This document shows positions 1 to 5,981 of a DNA stretch of 10,095 nucleotides, piece by piece (the first letter of the stretch is position 1; each line of letters begins with the position of its first letter). The stretch comes from Caldimicrobium sp964595655. GTDB lineage: Bacteria; Desulfobacterota; Thermodesulfobacteria; Thermodesulfobacteriales; Thermodesulfobacteriaceae. The stretch is from the NCBI GenBank assembly GCA_964595655.1, contig CAZQQV010000054.1, forward strand, positions 1 to 10,095, written 5' to 3'. The notes beneath the pieces were generated by a model that searched no databases, was not told the origin of the DNA, and saw only the letters and a list, made by a program, of their open reading frames with translations. The position numbers and the translations under genes were made by a program.

Positions 1-96
1 CTCTGCACTAACGGGGAATTTCCCCCTCTTGCAAAAAATAAAAAAAGGATTTTATTTAATAGCAAAAAAAAACTGGAGGAAATTGATGGCCTTTGA
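1..96 (+). CDS. C-terminal tail of an upstream gene (partial), possibly a MerR-type regulator
   Basis: Reading frame 1 is open from the first base to a TGA at 94-96 and would encode the last 31 residues of a protein that begins outside the window. The end of the peptide (RILFNSKKKLEEIDGL) looks like a C-terminal amphipathic helix. In related genomes a small MerR-type regulator often lies upstream of zapB/zapA, and such proteins end in a similar Lys/Leu/Glu helix, so that is my guess; identity is not established. If real, it overlaps the next gene by 11 bases, suggesting translational coupling. Frame 2 is also open here, so the choice of frame is uncertain. A short GGGG/CCCC inverted repeat at 13-25 lies inside it and has no T-run, so it is not a terminator. 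Confidence 0.35.
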   Translation, partial: LCTNGEFPPLAKNKKRILFNSKKKLEEIDGL

Positions 97-304
97 AGAG
101 GTTAGAGAACTGGAAAATAAAATTGATTTTCTCATTGATACTATCTTACAATTAAGGAAGGAAAGAGAAGAACTTTTAAATCAATTAAATGAGAAAATAG
201 AAGAGAATAAAAAGTTGAAAGAAGAAATAGAAAGGAGGGAGGAGGAAAAGAGGATTTTAAAAGAAAAAATTGGTGGTTTAATACAAAAACTTTCAGAGAT
301 TTGA
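86..304 (+). CDS. zapB: ZapB-like coiled-coil cell division protein
   Basis: Encodes 72 residues that are almost entirely a charged heptad-patterned coiled coil (Leu, Ile and Val spaced among Glu, Lys and Arg), beginning MAFEEVRELENKIDFLI. ZapB-family proteins are of this size (about 80 residues) and make-up; they lie at the inner face of the FtsZ ring and bind ZapA. An in-frame ATG exists at 29, but the ATG at 86 has GGAGGA at 75-80, five bases upstream, and starts directly at the coiled coil, so I prefer 86. The gene lies immediately before zapA, which supports the role. Low-complexity coiled coils are hard to assign by sequence alone, so position carries much of the weight. Confidence 0.75.
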   Translation: MAFEEVRELENKIDFLIDTILQLRKEREELLNQLNEKIEENKKLKEEIERREEEKRILKEKIGGLIQKLSEI

Positions 305-312
305 GGATTTTA

Positions 313-606
313 ATGGCCAGAGAGGTAACTTTCGAATTTTTAGGCCAATGTTTTACCTTCCGGAGTGAACTTCCGGAAGAGGAAATAAAGGAAGTATTGA
401 ATTATTTAGAGAGTAAAAAACAGGAAATTGAGAATTACAAGAAGGTACCCACTTACAAACTTGCAATCTGGCTTCTTATGCAAGTTGCTTACGATTATAT
501 CCAAACAAAGAAGGAAAAAGAAAAGTTAGAAGATTTGCTTAAGGGGCAGATTGTTAAGGTAGAAAATTTTTTGAAAAATCAACCCACTTTCCTGGGGTGT
601 CCGTGA
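313..606 (+). CDS. zapA: Cell division protein ZapA
   Basis: Encodes 97 residues, the usual ZapA length of about 100. The N-terminal part (REVTFEFLGQCFTFRSELPEEE) matches the family's small beta-rich domain, which begins with a strand, an LGQ-type turn and a second strand; the rest is helix, with AIWLLMQVAYDYIQTKKE corresponding to the conserved helix that leads into the dimer coiled coil. ZapA binds FtsZ and promotes bundling of protofilaments at the division ring. A TTG at 301 could add four residues, but the ATG at 313 follows GAGGA at 303-307, which overlaps the TGA of zapB, so the two genes are probably translationally coupled. The last codons (about 589-606) double as the 5' strand of the 6S RNA closing stem, and 6S RNA follows directly, as in many Proteobacteria. 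Confidence 0.88.
   Translation: MAREVTFEFLGQCFTFRSELPEEEIKEVLNYLESKKQEIENYKKVPTYKLAIWLLMQVAYDYIQTKKEKEKLEDLLKGQIVKVENFLKNQPTFLGCP
551..579 (+). promoter_or_regulatory. Possible promoter for 6S RNA inside zapA
   Basis: TTGTTA at 551-556 and AAAAAT at 574-579 are 17 bases apart, each matching four of six consensus positions. A start about seven bases downstream, near 586, coincides with the predicted 5' end of the 6S RNA. The match is weak and the region is AT-rich, so chance is possible; the RNA could also be processed from the zapBA transcript. Confidence 0.25.
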
Positions 607-762
607 GTAGAGAATTGGCCTGCCAAGCTAACACTAAAAAAGTAAGAGGTAAGGTGGAGCTGGGGTCCTTTGAACGGGAAAAGGGCTTGCCAGCCCCCTC
701 CTCAAAAGTTAAAAATTAAAGAGCTTGGGGCAGGCACTCTACCACGGCATCTCGGGAATCTA
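586..762 (+). ncRNA. ssrS: 6S RNA (RNA polymerase regulator)
   Basis: About 177 nt, close to the 184 nt of E. coli 6S RNA, which binds the housekeeping RNA polymerase holoenzyme by mimicking an open promoter. The closing stem pairs 589-605 with 743-758 (TTCCTGGGGTG/CATCTCGGGAA by Watson-Crick and G-U pairs, then CCGTG/CACGG with one bulged T). It continues with TAGAG 608-612/CTCTA 737-741, GCCTGCC 618-624/GGCAGGC 729-735 and AAGC 625-628/GCTT 723-726. A large A-rich internal bubble follows (629-645 against 704-722), then an upper stem (GAGG 646-649/CCTC 700-703, GCTGG 659-663/CCAGC 690-694, CCTTT 667-671/AAAGG 680-684) with a small end loop. This is the defining 6S shape. The 3' arm GGCATCTCGG is identical to my recollection of the E. 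coli 3' end, and the place after zapA is the classical one. The exact ends are inferred from pairing. Confidence 0.9.
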
Positions 763-771
763 CTGTTAAAT

Positions 772-813
772 CCTCTTTTCCCCTCCCTTCCAAATACCTT
801 TTAAGGGAGGAGG
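772..813 (+). promoter_or_regulatory. Leader hairpin over the rny ribosome binding site
   Basis: CCTCCCTT at 782-789 is perfectly complementary to AAGGGAGG at 803-810, with a 13-base loop. CCTC at 772-775 can also pair with GAGG at 810-813 if one base pair is shifted. Together these bury the whole AGGAGG (808-813) that serves the rny ATG at 818. No T-run follows, so it is not an intrinsic terminator. It could limit RNase Y translation or mark the processing point between 6S RNA and rny mRNA. The pairing is visible; the function is inferred. Confidence 0.45.
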
Positions 814-817
814 TCCT

Positions 818-2446
818 ATGTATTATATAGTAACTCTTTTACTGGGCTTAGTCATCGGCTTATTAATTGCGGGTGGTTTTTACTTTCTTCAGAAAAAAAA
901 GGAAAAGGCTTTAAAACTCTCGGCTGAAAAGGAAGCTGAAGAAATCCTTTCTCGCGCCAAAGAAAAAGCAGAAATGACTATTCTTTCTGCTGAAGAAAAG
1001 GCAAAAGAAATTCTCCTTAAGGCAGAAAAAGAGGCCATTGAAAAACTCAAAGAGGCAGACCAGGAAATCAAAAGGGAACTTTTAAAGAGAAAAGAAGAAC
1101 TGGAAAGAGATTTTTCACAAAAATTAAAAGAATTGACTCTCAAAGAGGAAAGAATTCAACAAAAAGAGGAATACCTTAACAAGAGAGAACTTGAATTTGC
1201 AAAGAAGGAAGAACATCTTGAAAAAAAACTTTCAGAAATTGAAAATTTGAAAGTAAAACTTGAGAGAGAAAGAGAAGAAATTGAAGTTCTTGTAAAACAG
1301 GCCAAAGAAGAGCTTGAAAGGATAGCTGGAATGACAGAAAAAGAGGCCCGTGAACTTCTTATGAAAAAAATAGAAGAGGAAATGGCTGAAGAGAAAGCTA
1401 AGGTCATTATGAAGATTGAAAACGAAATTAAGGAAGAAGCCAAAAGAAAGGCCCAGGAAATTATTGCCTATGCCACTGCAAAGGCAGCTATCCCCTTTGT
1501 TACGGAAAAAACTGTCTCTGTGGTTCAGCTTCCAAACGAAGAAATGAAAGGAAGAATCATTGGAAGAGAGGGAAGAAATATAAGGACCTTTGAGACCCTT
1601 ACAGGGGTTGATCTTCTCATTGACGACACTCCAGAGGTTGTGGTTCTCTCCTGCCACGATCCTTACAGAAGGGAAATTGCAAGGATTGCCTTGGAAAGAC
1701 TTGTTGCTGACGGAAGAATTCATCCTACAAGAATTGAAGAGGTGGTCAAACAGGTTGAAGAAGAAATGGAGCAACAGATCTTTGAAATCGGAGAGAAAAC
1801 CTGTTTTGAACTGGGAATTTATGGGGTTCATCATGAACTTATAAAGCTTCTTGGAAAACTCAAATTTAGAACCAGTTATAGTCAAAATGTGCTTCAACAC
1901 TCTATTGAGACAGCTATTATTTGCTCAGCACTTGCTGCAGAACTTGGGCTTGATCCTAAAAAAGCTAAAAGGGCGGCTTTGCTCCATGACATTGGTAAGG
2001 CGACAAGTTATGAACAGGAAGGCCCCCATGCCCTAATTGGTGCTGAAATTGCAAGAAAATATGGTGAAGATGAAGAAATTGTTAACGCCATTGCCTCTCA
2101 TCATGAGGATGTACCCATTACTACCGTGCTTGGGATTCTCCTTCAGGTTTCTGATGCCCTCTCTGGGGCAAGACCTGGAGCTAGAAGGGAATTACTTGAA
2201 GCCTATCTGAAAAGAGTTAGAGAACTTGAGGCCCTTGCTTCATCTTTTGAAGGGGTAGAAAAGGCCTATGCCATTCAGGCAGGAAGAGAAGTAAGAGTAA
2301 TTGTTAATAGCAAACTCGTCTCGGATGAAAGGGCCTACCTTCTTGCCAGAGAAATTGCCCAAAAAATAGAGAAAGAACTTACCTATCCAGGTATTATTAA
2401 GGTGACAGTTCTCAGAGAAACAAGAGCCATTGAGTATGCCAAATAG
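818..2446 (+). CDS. rny: Ribonuclease Y
   Basis: Encodes 542 residues, near the 520 of Bacillus RNase Y, a membrane-anchored endoribonuclease that starts mRNA decay. Domains in order: a single N-terminal membrane helix (about residues 3-24); a long Glu/Lys-rich coiled coil (about 25-215); a KH RNA-binding domain with the GREG loop at 249-252 followed by the family-typical RNIRTFETLTGVDLLIDDTP; an HD hydrolase domain with H361, the H390-D391 pair in LLHDIGK, H404 and HH at 428-429 as metal ligands; and a conserved C-terminal domain ending TRAIEYAK. AGGAGG at 808-813 fixes the start, though it can be paired in a hairpin. It follows the 6S RNA with no obvious terminator and is followed after 11 bases by ymdB, the same neighbour it has in Bacillus. 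All expected catalytic residues are present. Confidence 0.98.
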   Translation: MYYIVTLLLGLVIGLLIAGGFYFLQKKKEKALKLSAEKEAEEILSRAKEKAEMTILSAEEKAKEILLKAEKEAIEKLKEADQEIKRELLKRKEELERDFSQKLKELTLKEERIQQKEEYLNKRELEFAKKEEHLEKKLSEIENLKVKLEREREEIEVLVKQAKEELERIAGMTEKEARELLMKKIEEEMAEEKAKVIMKIENEIKEEAKRKAQEIIAYATAKAAIPFVTEKTVSVVQLPNEEMKGRIIGREGRNIRTFETLTGVDLLIDDTPEVVVLSCHDPYRREIARIALERLVADGRIHPTRIEEVVKQVEEEMEQQIFEIGEKTCFELGIYGVHHELIKLLGKLKFRTSYSQNVLQHSIETAIICSALAAELGLDPKKAKRAALLHDIGKATSYEQEGPHALIGAEIARKYGEDEEIVNAIASHHEDVPITTVLGILLQVSDALSGARPGARRELLEAYLKRVRELEALASSFEGVEKAYAIQAGREVRVIVNSKLVSDERAYLLAREIAQKIEKELTYPGIIKVTVLRETRAIEYAK

Positions 2447-2457
2447 AGGGGTAAAAA

Positions 2458-3234
2458 ATGAAGATTCTCTTTTTGGGGGATATTGTTGGCTCACCAGGAA
2501 GAAAAATTATTAAAGAAAAGCTTCCGGAACTAATAAAAGAATATAAACCGGATTTTGTTATAGCCAATGCTGAAAATGCTGCTGGTGGATATGGGCTTAC
2601 TGAGAAAATAGCCGAAGAACTTTTCTCTTTCGGAATTGATTTACTTACCACGGGAAATCATGTTTGGAAAAAGGAATTTATGCCTTATCTTCAAAAAAGT
2701 GAGAGGGTAATAAGACCTGCCAATTATGGTCCGGGCGCTCCTGGAAAGGGCTGGGCCGTTCTAACAAAAGAGGCATTAAAACTTGCAGTGATAAACCTTG
2801 AAGGAAGAATTTTTATGCGACCCCTTGAGAATCCCTTTTTGGTGGGAAAAAAGCTTGCAGAAGAGCTTCAAAAGGAAACCCCTTACATTCTTGTAGACTT
2901 CCATGCTGAAGCCACCTCTGAAAAAATAGCCCTTGGATACTTTCTTGATGGATTAGTTTCTGCTGTTCTTGGGACTCATACCCATGTGCAGACATCGGAT
3001 GAAAGGATTCTTACTCATGGCACAGCCTATATCACTGATGTGGGAATGTGTGGAAGTTTAGAGAGTGTAATTGGAATGAAAATTTCTCAGGCCTTTGAAT
3101 TATACACCACCCTTGTTGGTCGAAGGCTTGAAGTGGAAACCTCGCCCCCTTACAAACTTGAAGGAGTCTATCTTGAATTAAACTCTGACGGAAAGGCCAA
3201 GGAAATAAAAAGACTTAGAGTTATTTCCTGGTAG
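2458..3234 (+). CDS. ymdB: YmdB-family metallophosphoesterase (cyclic nucleotide phosphodiesterase type)
   Basis: Encodes 258 residues, the normal length of the YmdB/TIGR00282 family. Metal-binding motifs are complete: GD at 7-8 (FLGDIVGSPGR), NAEN at 37-40 with E39, the residue equivalent to the catalytic Glu39 of Bacillus YmdB, GNH at 66-68, DFHAE at 147-151 and GTHTHVQTSDE with H174 and H176. Bacillus YmdB is a dinuclear-metal phosphodiesterase active on cyclic mononucleotides and affects biofilm genes; the substrate in this organism is not known. No signal peptide, so cytoplasmic. GAGGGG immediately follows the rny stop and serves as ribosome binding site, so it is co-transcribed with rny. 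This is not the macrodomain protein also called YmdB in E. coli. Its last 14 bases overlap the convergent def gene. Confidence 0.93.
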   Translation: MKILFLGDIVGSPGRKIIKEKLPELIKEYKPDFVIANAENAAGGYGLTEKIAEELFSFGIDLLTTGNHVWKKEFMPYLQKSERVIRPANYGPGAPGKGWAVLTKEALKLAVINLEGRIFMRPLENPFLVGKKLAEELQKETPYILVDFHAEATSEKIALGYFLDGLVSAVLGTHTHVQTSDERILTHGTAYITDVGMCGSLESVIGMKISQAFELYTTLVGRRLEVETSPPYKLEGVYLELNSDGKAKEIKRLRVISW

Positions 3235-3733
3235 GAGCATTTTTCTTCCACCATTTTTTAAAAAGCTCCTTTTTAAGAGGCGAAAGCCTATCCACAAAGA
3301 GGATACCCTCAAGATGATCATATTCATGCTGAAAGGCAATGGCGTGTAGCCCTGTAAGCTCTCTTTCAAAGGGTTTTCCCTCAAGATCATAGGCCTTAAC
3401 AAATAATCTGGCATATCTTTCCACTTTGGCATAATAACCAGGAATACTTAGACAACCCTCTTCGTATTCGGTTAACCCCTCTGCTTCAATAATTTCAGGA
3501 TTAATAAAAACCTCAAGAAGGGGTTTTCCCTCTTTTTGAGAAATGTCCATAATAAAAAATCTTTTTGGGATACCCACTTGATTGGCTGCAAGACCAAGAC
3601 CTTTAACCTTATACATTAACTCTGCCATTTTCTCGATTAAATCCCTAAGCTCTCCATTTATTTCTTTTACTGGTTGGGCTTTCTCCCTTAGAACCGGATC
3701 ACCAAAAATTCGTATCCTCAGTTCTTTTTCCAT
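3221..3733 (-). CDS. def: Peptide deformylase
   Basis: Encodes 170 residues, standard for this enzyme, which removes the formyl group from the N-terminal Met of new proteins at the ribosome. All three family motifs are intact: GLGLAANQ at 45-52, EGCLS at 92-96 with metal ligand C94, and HEYDH at 136-140 with ligands H136 and H140 and catalytic E137. A short Lys-rich tail (FKKWWKKNAPTRK) follows, as is common. The GGAGG read on this strand at 3745-3741 lies seven bases before the ATG and fixes the start. No fmt (methionyl-tRNA formyltransferase) gene, the frequent partner, lies next to it; instead it sits 104 bases downstream of copA on the same strand and converges on ymdB with a 14-base overlap. 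Confidence 0.97.
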   Translation of the reverse strand: MEKELRIRIFGDPVLREKAQPVKEINGELRDLIEKMAELMYKVKGLGLAANQVGIPKRFFIMDISQKEGKPLLEVFINPEIIEAEGLTEYEEGCLSIPGYYAKVERYARLFVKAYDLEGKPFERELTGLHAIAFQHEYDHLEGILFVDRLSPLKKELFKKWWKKNAPTRK

Positions 3734-3761
3734 GAGAATTCCTCCGTTTTTATTTCTTAGT

Positions 3762-3789
3762 AATTTAAATCATTTAAAAATTTTTACAA
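3762..3789 (-). promoter_or_regulatory. Possible def promoter
   Basis: Read on the minus strand, TTGTAA (3789-3784) and TAAATT (3767-3762) are 16 bases apart, about 30 bases before the def ATG. The whole copA-def gap is very AT-rich, including AAAAATTTTT, so such matches arise easily. No clear terminator follows copA, so def could also be read through from copA. Confidence 0.27.
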
Positions 3790-3837
3790 GTATTTGTTTT
3801 TCTGTGTGCGATTTTAAAAAACCGGATTTATTGAGCC

Positions 3838-5862
3838 TTATTTTCTAATTGAATTCAAAACCACGCTCACCGAGGAGAAGGCCATCATAAGCCCTGCCAT
3901 CTCGGGTTTTAACATAATCCCTTTTGAATATAAAAGCCCTCCTGCAATTGGAATACCCAAAAAATTATAAATAAAAGCCCAAAAGAGATTTTGCGTAATT
4001 CTTCTTTTTAAAAATTGGGCAATCTCAAAAAAGTCTTTGAGTCCTTTAAGGCCAGAGAGCAAAACCACCTCCCCTACCCTTTTTGAAATATCAACCCCCT
4101 CAGCCATAACAAAGGAGAGATCTGCCTTGGCAAGAGCTGGGGCATCATTTATTCCATCTCCTACCATGGCAACTTTAAAGCCCTCTTTTTGTAAGGTCTC
4201 AACAATTTTTAGTTTATCCTCAGGTTTTACTTCGGCATAAATTCTCTTAATTCCAAGAGTATCAGCAACTCTTTTTGCCCTTGCAAGGGTATCCCCTGTT
4301 GCAAGAATTACCTCTATCCCCATTTTTTTGAAAAATTCAATAATCTCTTTTGCTTCTCCTCTTATTTCATCCTCAGCTAAAAACTCTGCAAGGATTTGTT
4401 CTCCCTTTTTTAAAACTATTTTCTCACTCACATTATCCCTTCCAAGAAAAAACTCCCCGCAAAAAACTCCCTTTCCAGGCTCTTCTTTGCAGTCCTTTAT
4501 TTCAAGAGGTTCAATCTTCCTCTCTTTTGCAAAATTAACAATGGCCTGAGAATAGGGATGTCTTGAAGTCTTAGCAAGGGCGTAAGCAATACTTAAGGCT
4601 CCTTTTTCGTATTCCGTATAGTTAATAATTTTTGGCTTTCCTATAGTTAAAGTGCCTGTTTTGTCAAGAATAAGCGCTTTTATGAGAGGGGCCTTTTCAA
4701 AGGAGGCAGGATCCTTAATAAGGAGGCCTTTTTTGTAAGCCCTGACAAGTCCAACGGATACAGCAAGAGGAACGGCAAGTCCGAAGGCACAGGGACAAGA
4801 AATTACAAGGAGAGAAAGGGAAAAATTAAAACTTAAGGCAAGATCTCCACTTCTATAAAACCAAAAGAAAAAAACTCCCATTGATAGAAGAACAATAGCT
4901 TGAACGAAATAATGAGACACCACATCTGCTACCCGTTGAATTTTGGGCTTTTGTTTTAAAGCCTCTCCAACAAGGTCAATGAGAAGGGATACATAGCTCT
5001 TTTCAAAGAGGGCCTTTATCTTGGCTTTGCAATAACCATTTACGATAAGGGTTCCTGAGATTAGGGAATCTGAGGGTTTTTTAAGAACAGGTTTGCTTTC
5101 TCCTGTAATTAGAGATTCATCTACTTCAATGGTTCCCTCTATAATTTCGCAATCAAGTGGAACAAGATCTCCAGTTTTTAATATAATTATGTCTCCAGGA
5201 AGAACATCATTTATAGATACCTCCTTTTCACCGTCTTTTATTAAAAGCCTTACCGTTTTTGTTTGAAGGGCAAAAAGCTCCTTGAGAAGATGAAGGGCCC
5301 TATTTCTGGTTCTTTCTTCAATATATTTTCCGAGTCGCACAAAGGAAATGAGAAAAGCATTAGTTTCAAAAAAGGGCTCACCGGGAAGAATTTTTATGGC
5401 AGAAAGCATACTATAAAGAAGTGCAGCTGTTGTTCCAAGAGCCACAAGCAAATCCATGTTGCCAATGCGGGCTTTAATTCCCGATATTGCTCCTTTGTAA
5501 AACTTTGCACCTCCAATGATTTGAACAGAAAGACTAAGCAAGGCCTGAAGCCAGAGACTGAAAGAGTGATGATAAAACATAAGAACCATGATTAAAAAGC
5601 TTGAAAGAAAAGAAAAAATAAGAATTTCCCTTTGATAACCCTTCTTTTTCTCATGTGAAGCAACCTTATAACCAAGGCTTTCAATAACTTTTTTTATTTC
5701 TTCATCACTTAAAAACTCCTCTTCAAATTCAACCAAAACTCTTCCCAGTTCAAAGGAAACCTCAACCCTTTTAACTCCTTTCAATCTTTGTAAAGATACC
5801 TCTATAGCTTTAGCACAATTAACACAGGTCATCCCCTCAACTTTTAAATTAATTTTTTCCAT
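3838..5862 (-). CDS. copA: P1B-type copper-exporting ATPase
   Basis: Encodes 674 residues with one N-terminal heavy-metal domain and the eight-helix P1B core. The metal site of the N-terminal domain is GMTCVNC (C13, C16). Paired membrane helices fall near 79-118 and 135-178, followed by the actuator domain with TGES at 253-256. Helix 6 carries the CPC motif (C356-P357-C358). The ATP domain has DKTGT (phosphorylated D400), HP (H435-P436), TGD at 522-524 and GDGINDAP (568-575). The last helices carry YN (632-633) and SS (663-664), which with CPC form the Cu(I) transport site, so Cu(I) export from the cytoplasm is the best call; silver is possible. Helix 6 reads CPCAFGLAVP where CPCALGLATP is usual. 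The start has no nearby ribosome binding site: GGAAGGAG lies about 22 bases upstream and an in-frame TAA at -18 leaves no alternative upstream start. No copper chaperone or metal-sensing regulator gene is adjacent. Confidence 0.95.
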   Translation of the reverse strand: MEKINLKVEGMTCVNCAKAIEVSLQRLKGVKRVEVSFELGRVLVEFEEEFLSDEEIKKVIESLGYKVASHEKKKGYQREILIFSFLSSFLIMVLMFYHHSFSLWLQALLSLSVQIIGGAKFYKGAISGIKARIGNMDLLVALGTTAALLYSMLSAIKILPGEPFFETNAFLISFVRLGKYIEERTRNRALHLLKELFALQTKTVRLLIKDGEKEVSINDVLPGDIIILKTGDLVPLDCEIIEGTIEVDESLITGESKPVLKKPSDSLISGTLIVNGYCKAKIKALFEKSYVSLLIDLVGEALKQKPKIQRVADVVSHYFVQAIVLLSMGVFFFWFYRSGDLALSFNFSLSLLVISCPCAFGLAVPLAVSVGLVRAYKKGLLIKDPASFEKAPLIKALILDKTGTLTIGKPKIINYTEYEKGALSIAYALAKTSRHPYSQAIVNFAKERKIEPLEIKDCKEEPGKGVFCGEFFLGRDNVSEKIVLKKGEQILAEFLAEDEIRGEAKEIIEFFKKMGIEVILATGDTLARAKRVADTLGIKRIYAEVKPEDKLKIVETLQKEGFKVAMVGDGINDAPALAKADLSFVMAEGVDISKRVGEVVLLSGLKGLKDFFEIAQFLKRRITQNLFWAFIYNFLGIPIAGGLLYSKGIMLKPEMAGLMMAFSSVSVVLNSIRK

Positions 5863-5869
5863 AAACTTT

Positions 5870-5898
5870 ATTCTATCTTACAATCTCCTTCCAGCCAA
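5870..5898 (-). promoter_or_regulatory. Putative copA promoter giving a leaderless mRNA
   Basis: On the minus strand TTGGCT (5898-5893) and TAGAAT (5875-5870) are separated by the ideal 17 bases. Only seven bases (AAAGTTT) lie between the -10 element and the copA ATG, so transcription would begin at or one base before the A of the start codon. This agrees with the lack of a ribosome binding site close to that ATG. No MerR-type 19-base spacer or clear CueR, CopY or CsoR operator is visible. Confidence 0.42.
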
Positions 5899-5914
5899 GT
5901 AATATCCAAAAAAG

Positions 5915-5927
5915 ATTAAATTTTAAT
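5915..5927. repeat. Perfect inverted repeat in the copA-dnaN gap
   Basis: ATTAAA-T-TTTAAT is a 13-base palindrome with a one-base centre. It touches the -35 region of the dnaN promoter and lies 16 bases upstream of the copA -35 element, so it could be an operator for either gene. It is made only of A and T in an AT-rich gap, so chance is a serious alternative. Confidence 0.25.
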
Positions 5928-5953
5928 GACTTTTTTCGATTTTATGTTATAAT
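5925..5953 (+). promoter_or_regulatory. dnaN promoter (extended -10)
   Basis: A perfect TATAAT at 5948-5953 is preceded by TG at 5945-5946, forming an extended -10 element. A weak -35 (AATGAC 5925-5930 with 17-base spacing, or ATGACT 5926-5931 with 16) lies upstream. The predicted start near 5960 gives a leader of about 22 bases that contains AAGGAGG at 5971-5977. It is likely to drive dnaN-gyrB-hpt. Confidence 0.7.
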
Positions 5954-5981
5954 TTTGAAAAAATCACCTTAAGGAGGCCCC

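Noticed and set aside
13..25. GGGG-AATTT-CCCC inverted repeat near the window start
   Set aside because: The stem has only four pairs and no T-run follows, and it appears to lie inside the coding tail of the upstream gene, so it is not supported as a terminator.
607..817. Considered a riboswitch or an unannotated small protein between zapA and rny
   Set aside because: The bases are accounted for by the 6S RNA fold and the rny leader hairpin; no known riboswitch core and no open frame with a ribosome binding site were found.
1232..1900. Minus-strand open frame of 222 codons inside rny
   Set aside because: It runs antisense to the conserved rny gene, its protein is Phe/Ser-rich in the manner of a reversed Glu/Lys-rich gene, and no ribosome binding site or family resemblance is seen.
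3287..3297. A DnaA-box-like CTATCCACA on the + strand
   Set aside because: It has one mismatch to TTATCCACA, is alone, and lies inside the def coding region; no cluster or AT-rich unwinding element accompanies it.
3734..3837. Possible terminator or small RNA between copA and def
   Set aside because: The gap holds AT-only palindromes such as AAAAATTTTT but no GC-rich stem followed by a T-run on either strand.
5263..5595. Plus-strand open frame of 110 codons inside copA
   Set aside because: It is the opposite-strand shadow of a full-length, motif-complete copA; no recognisable domain.
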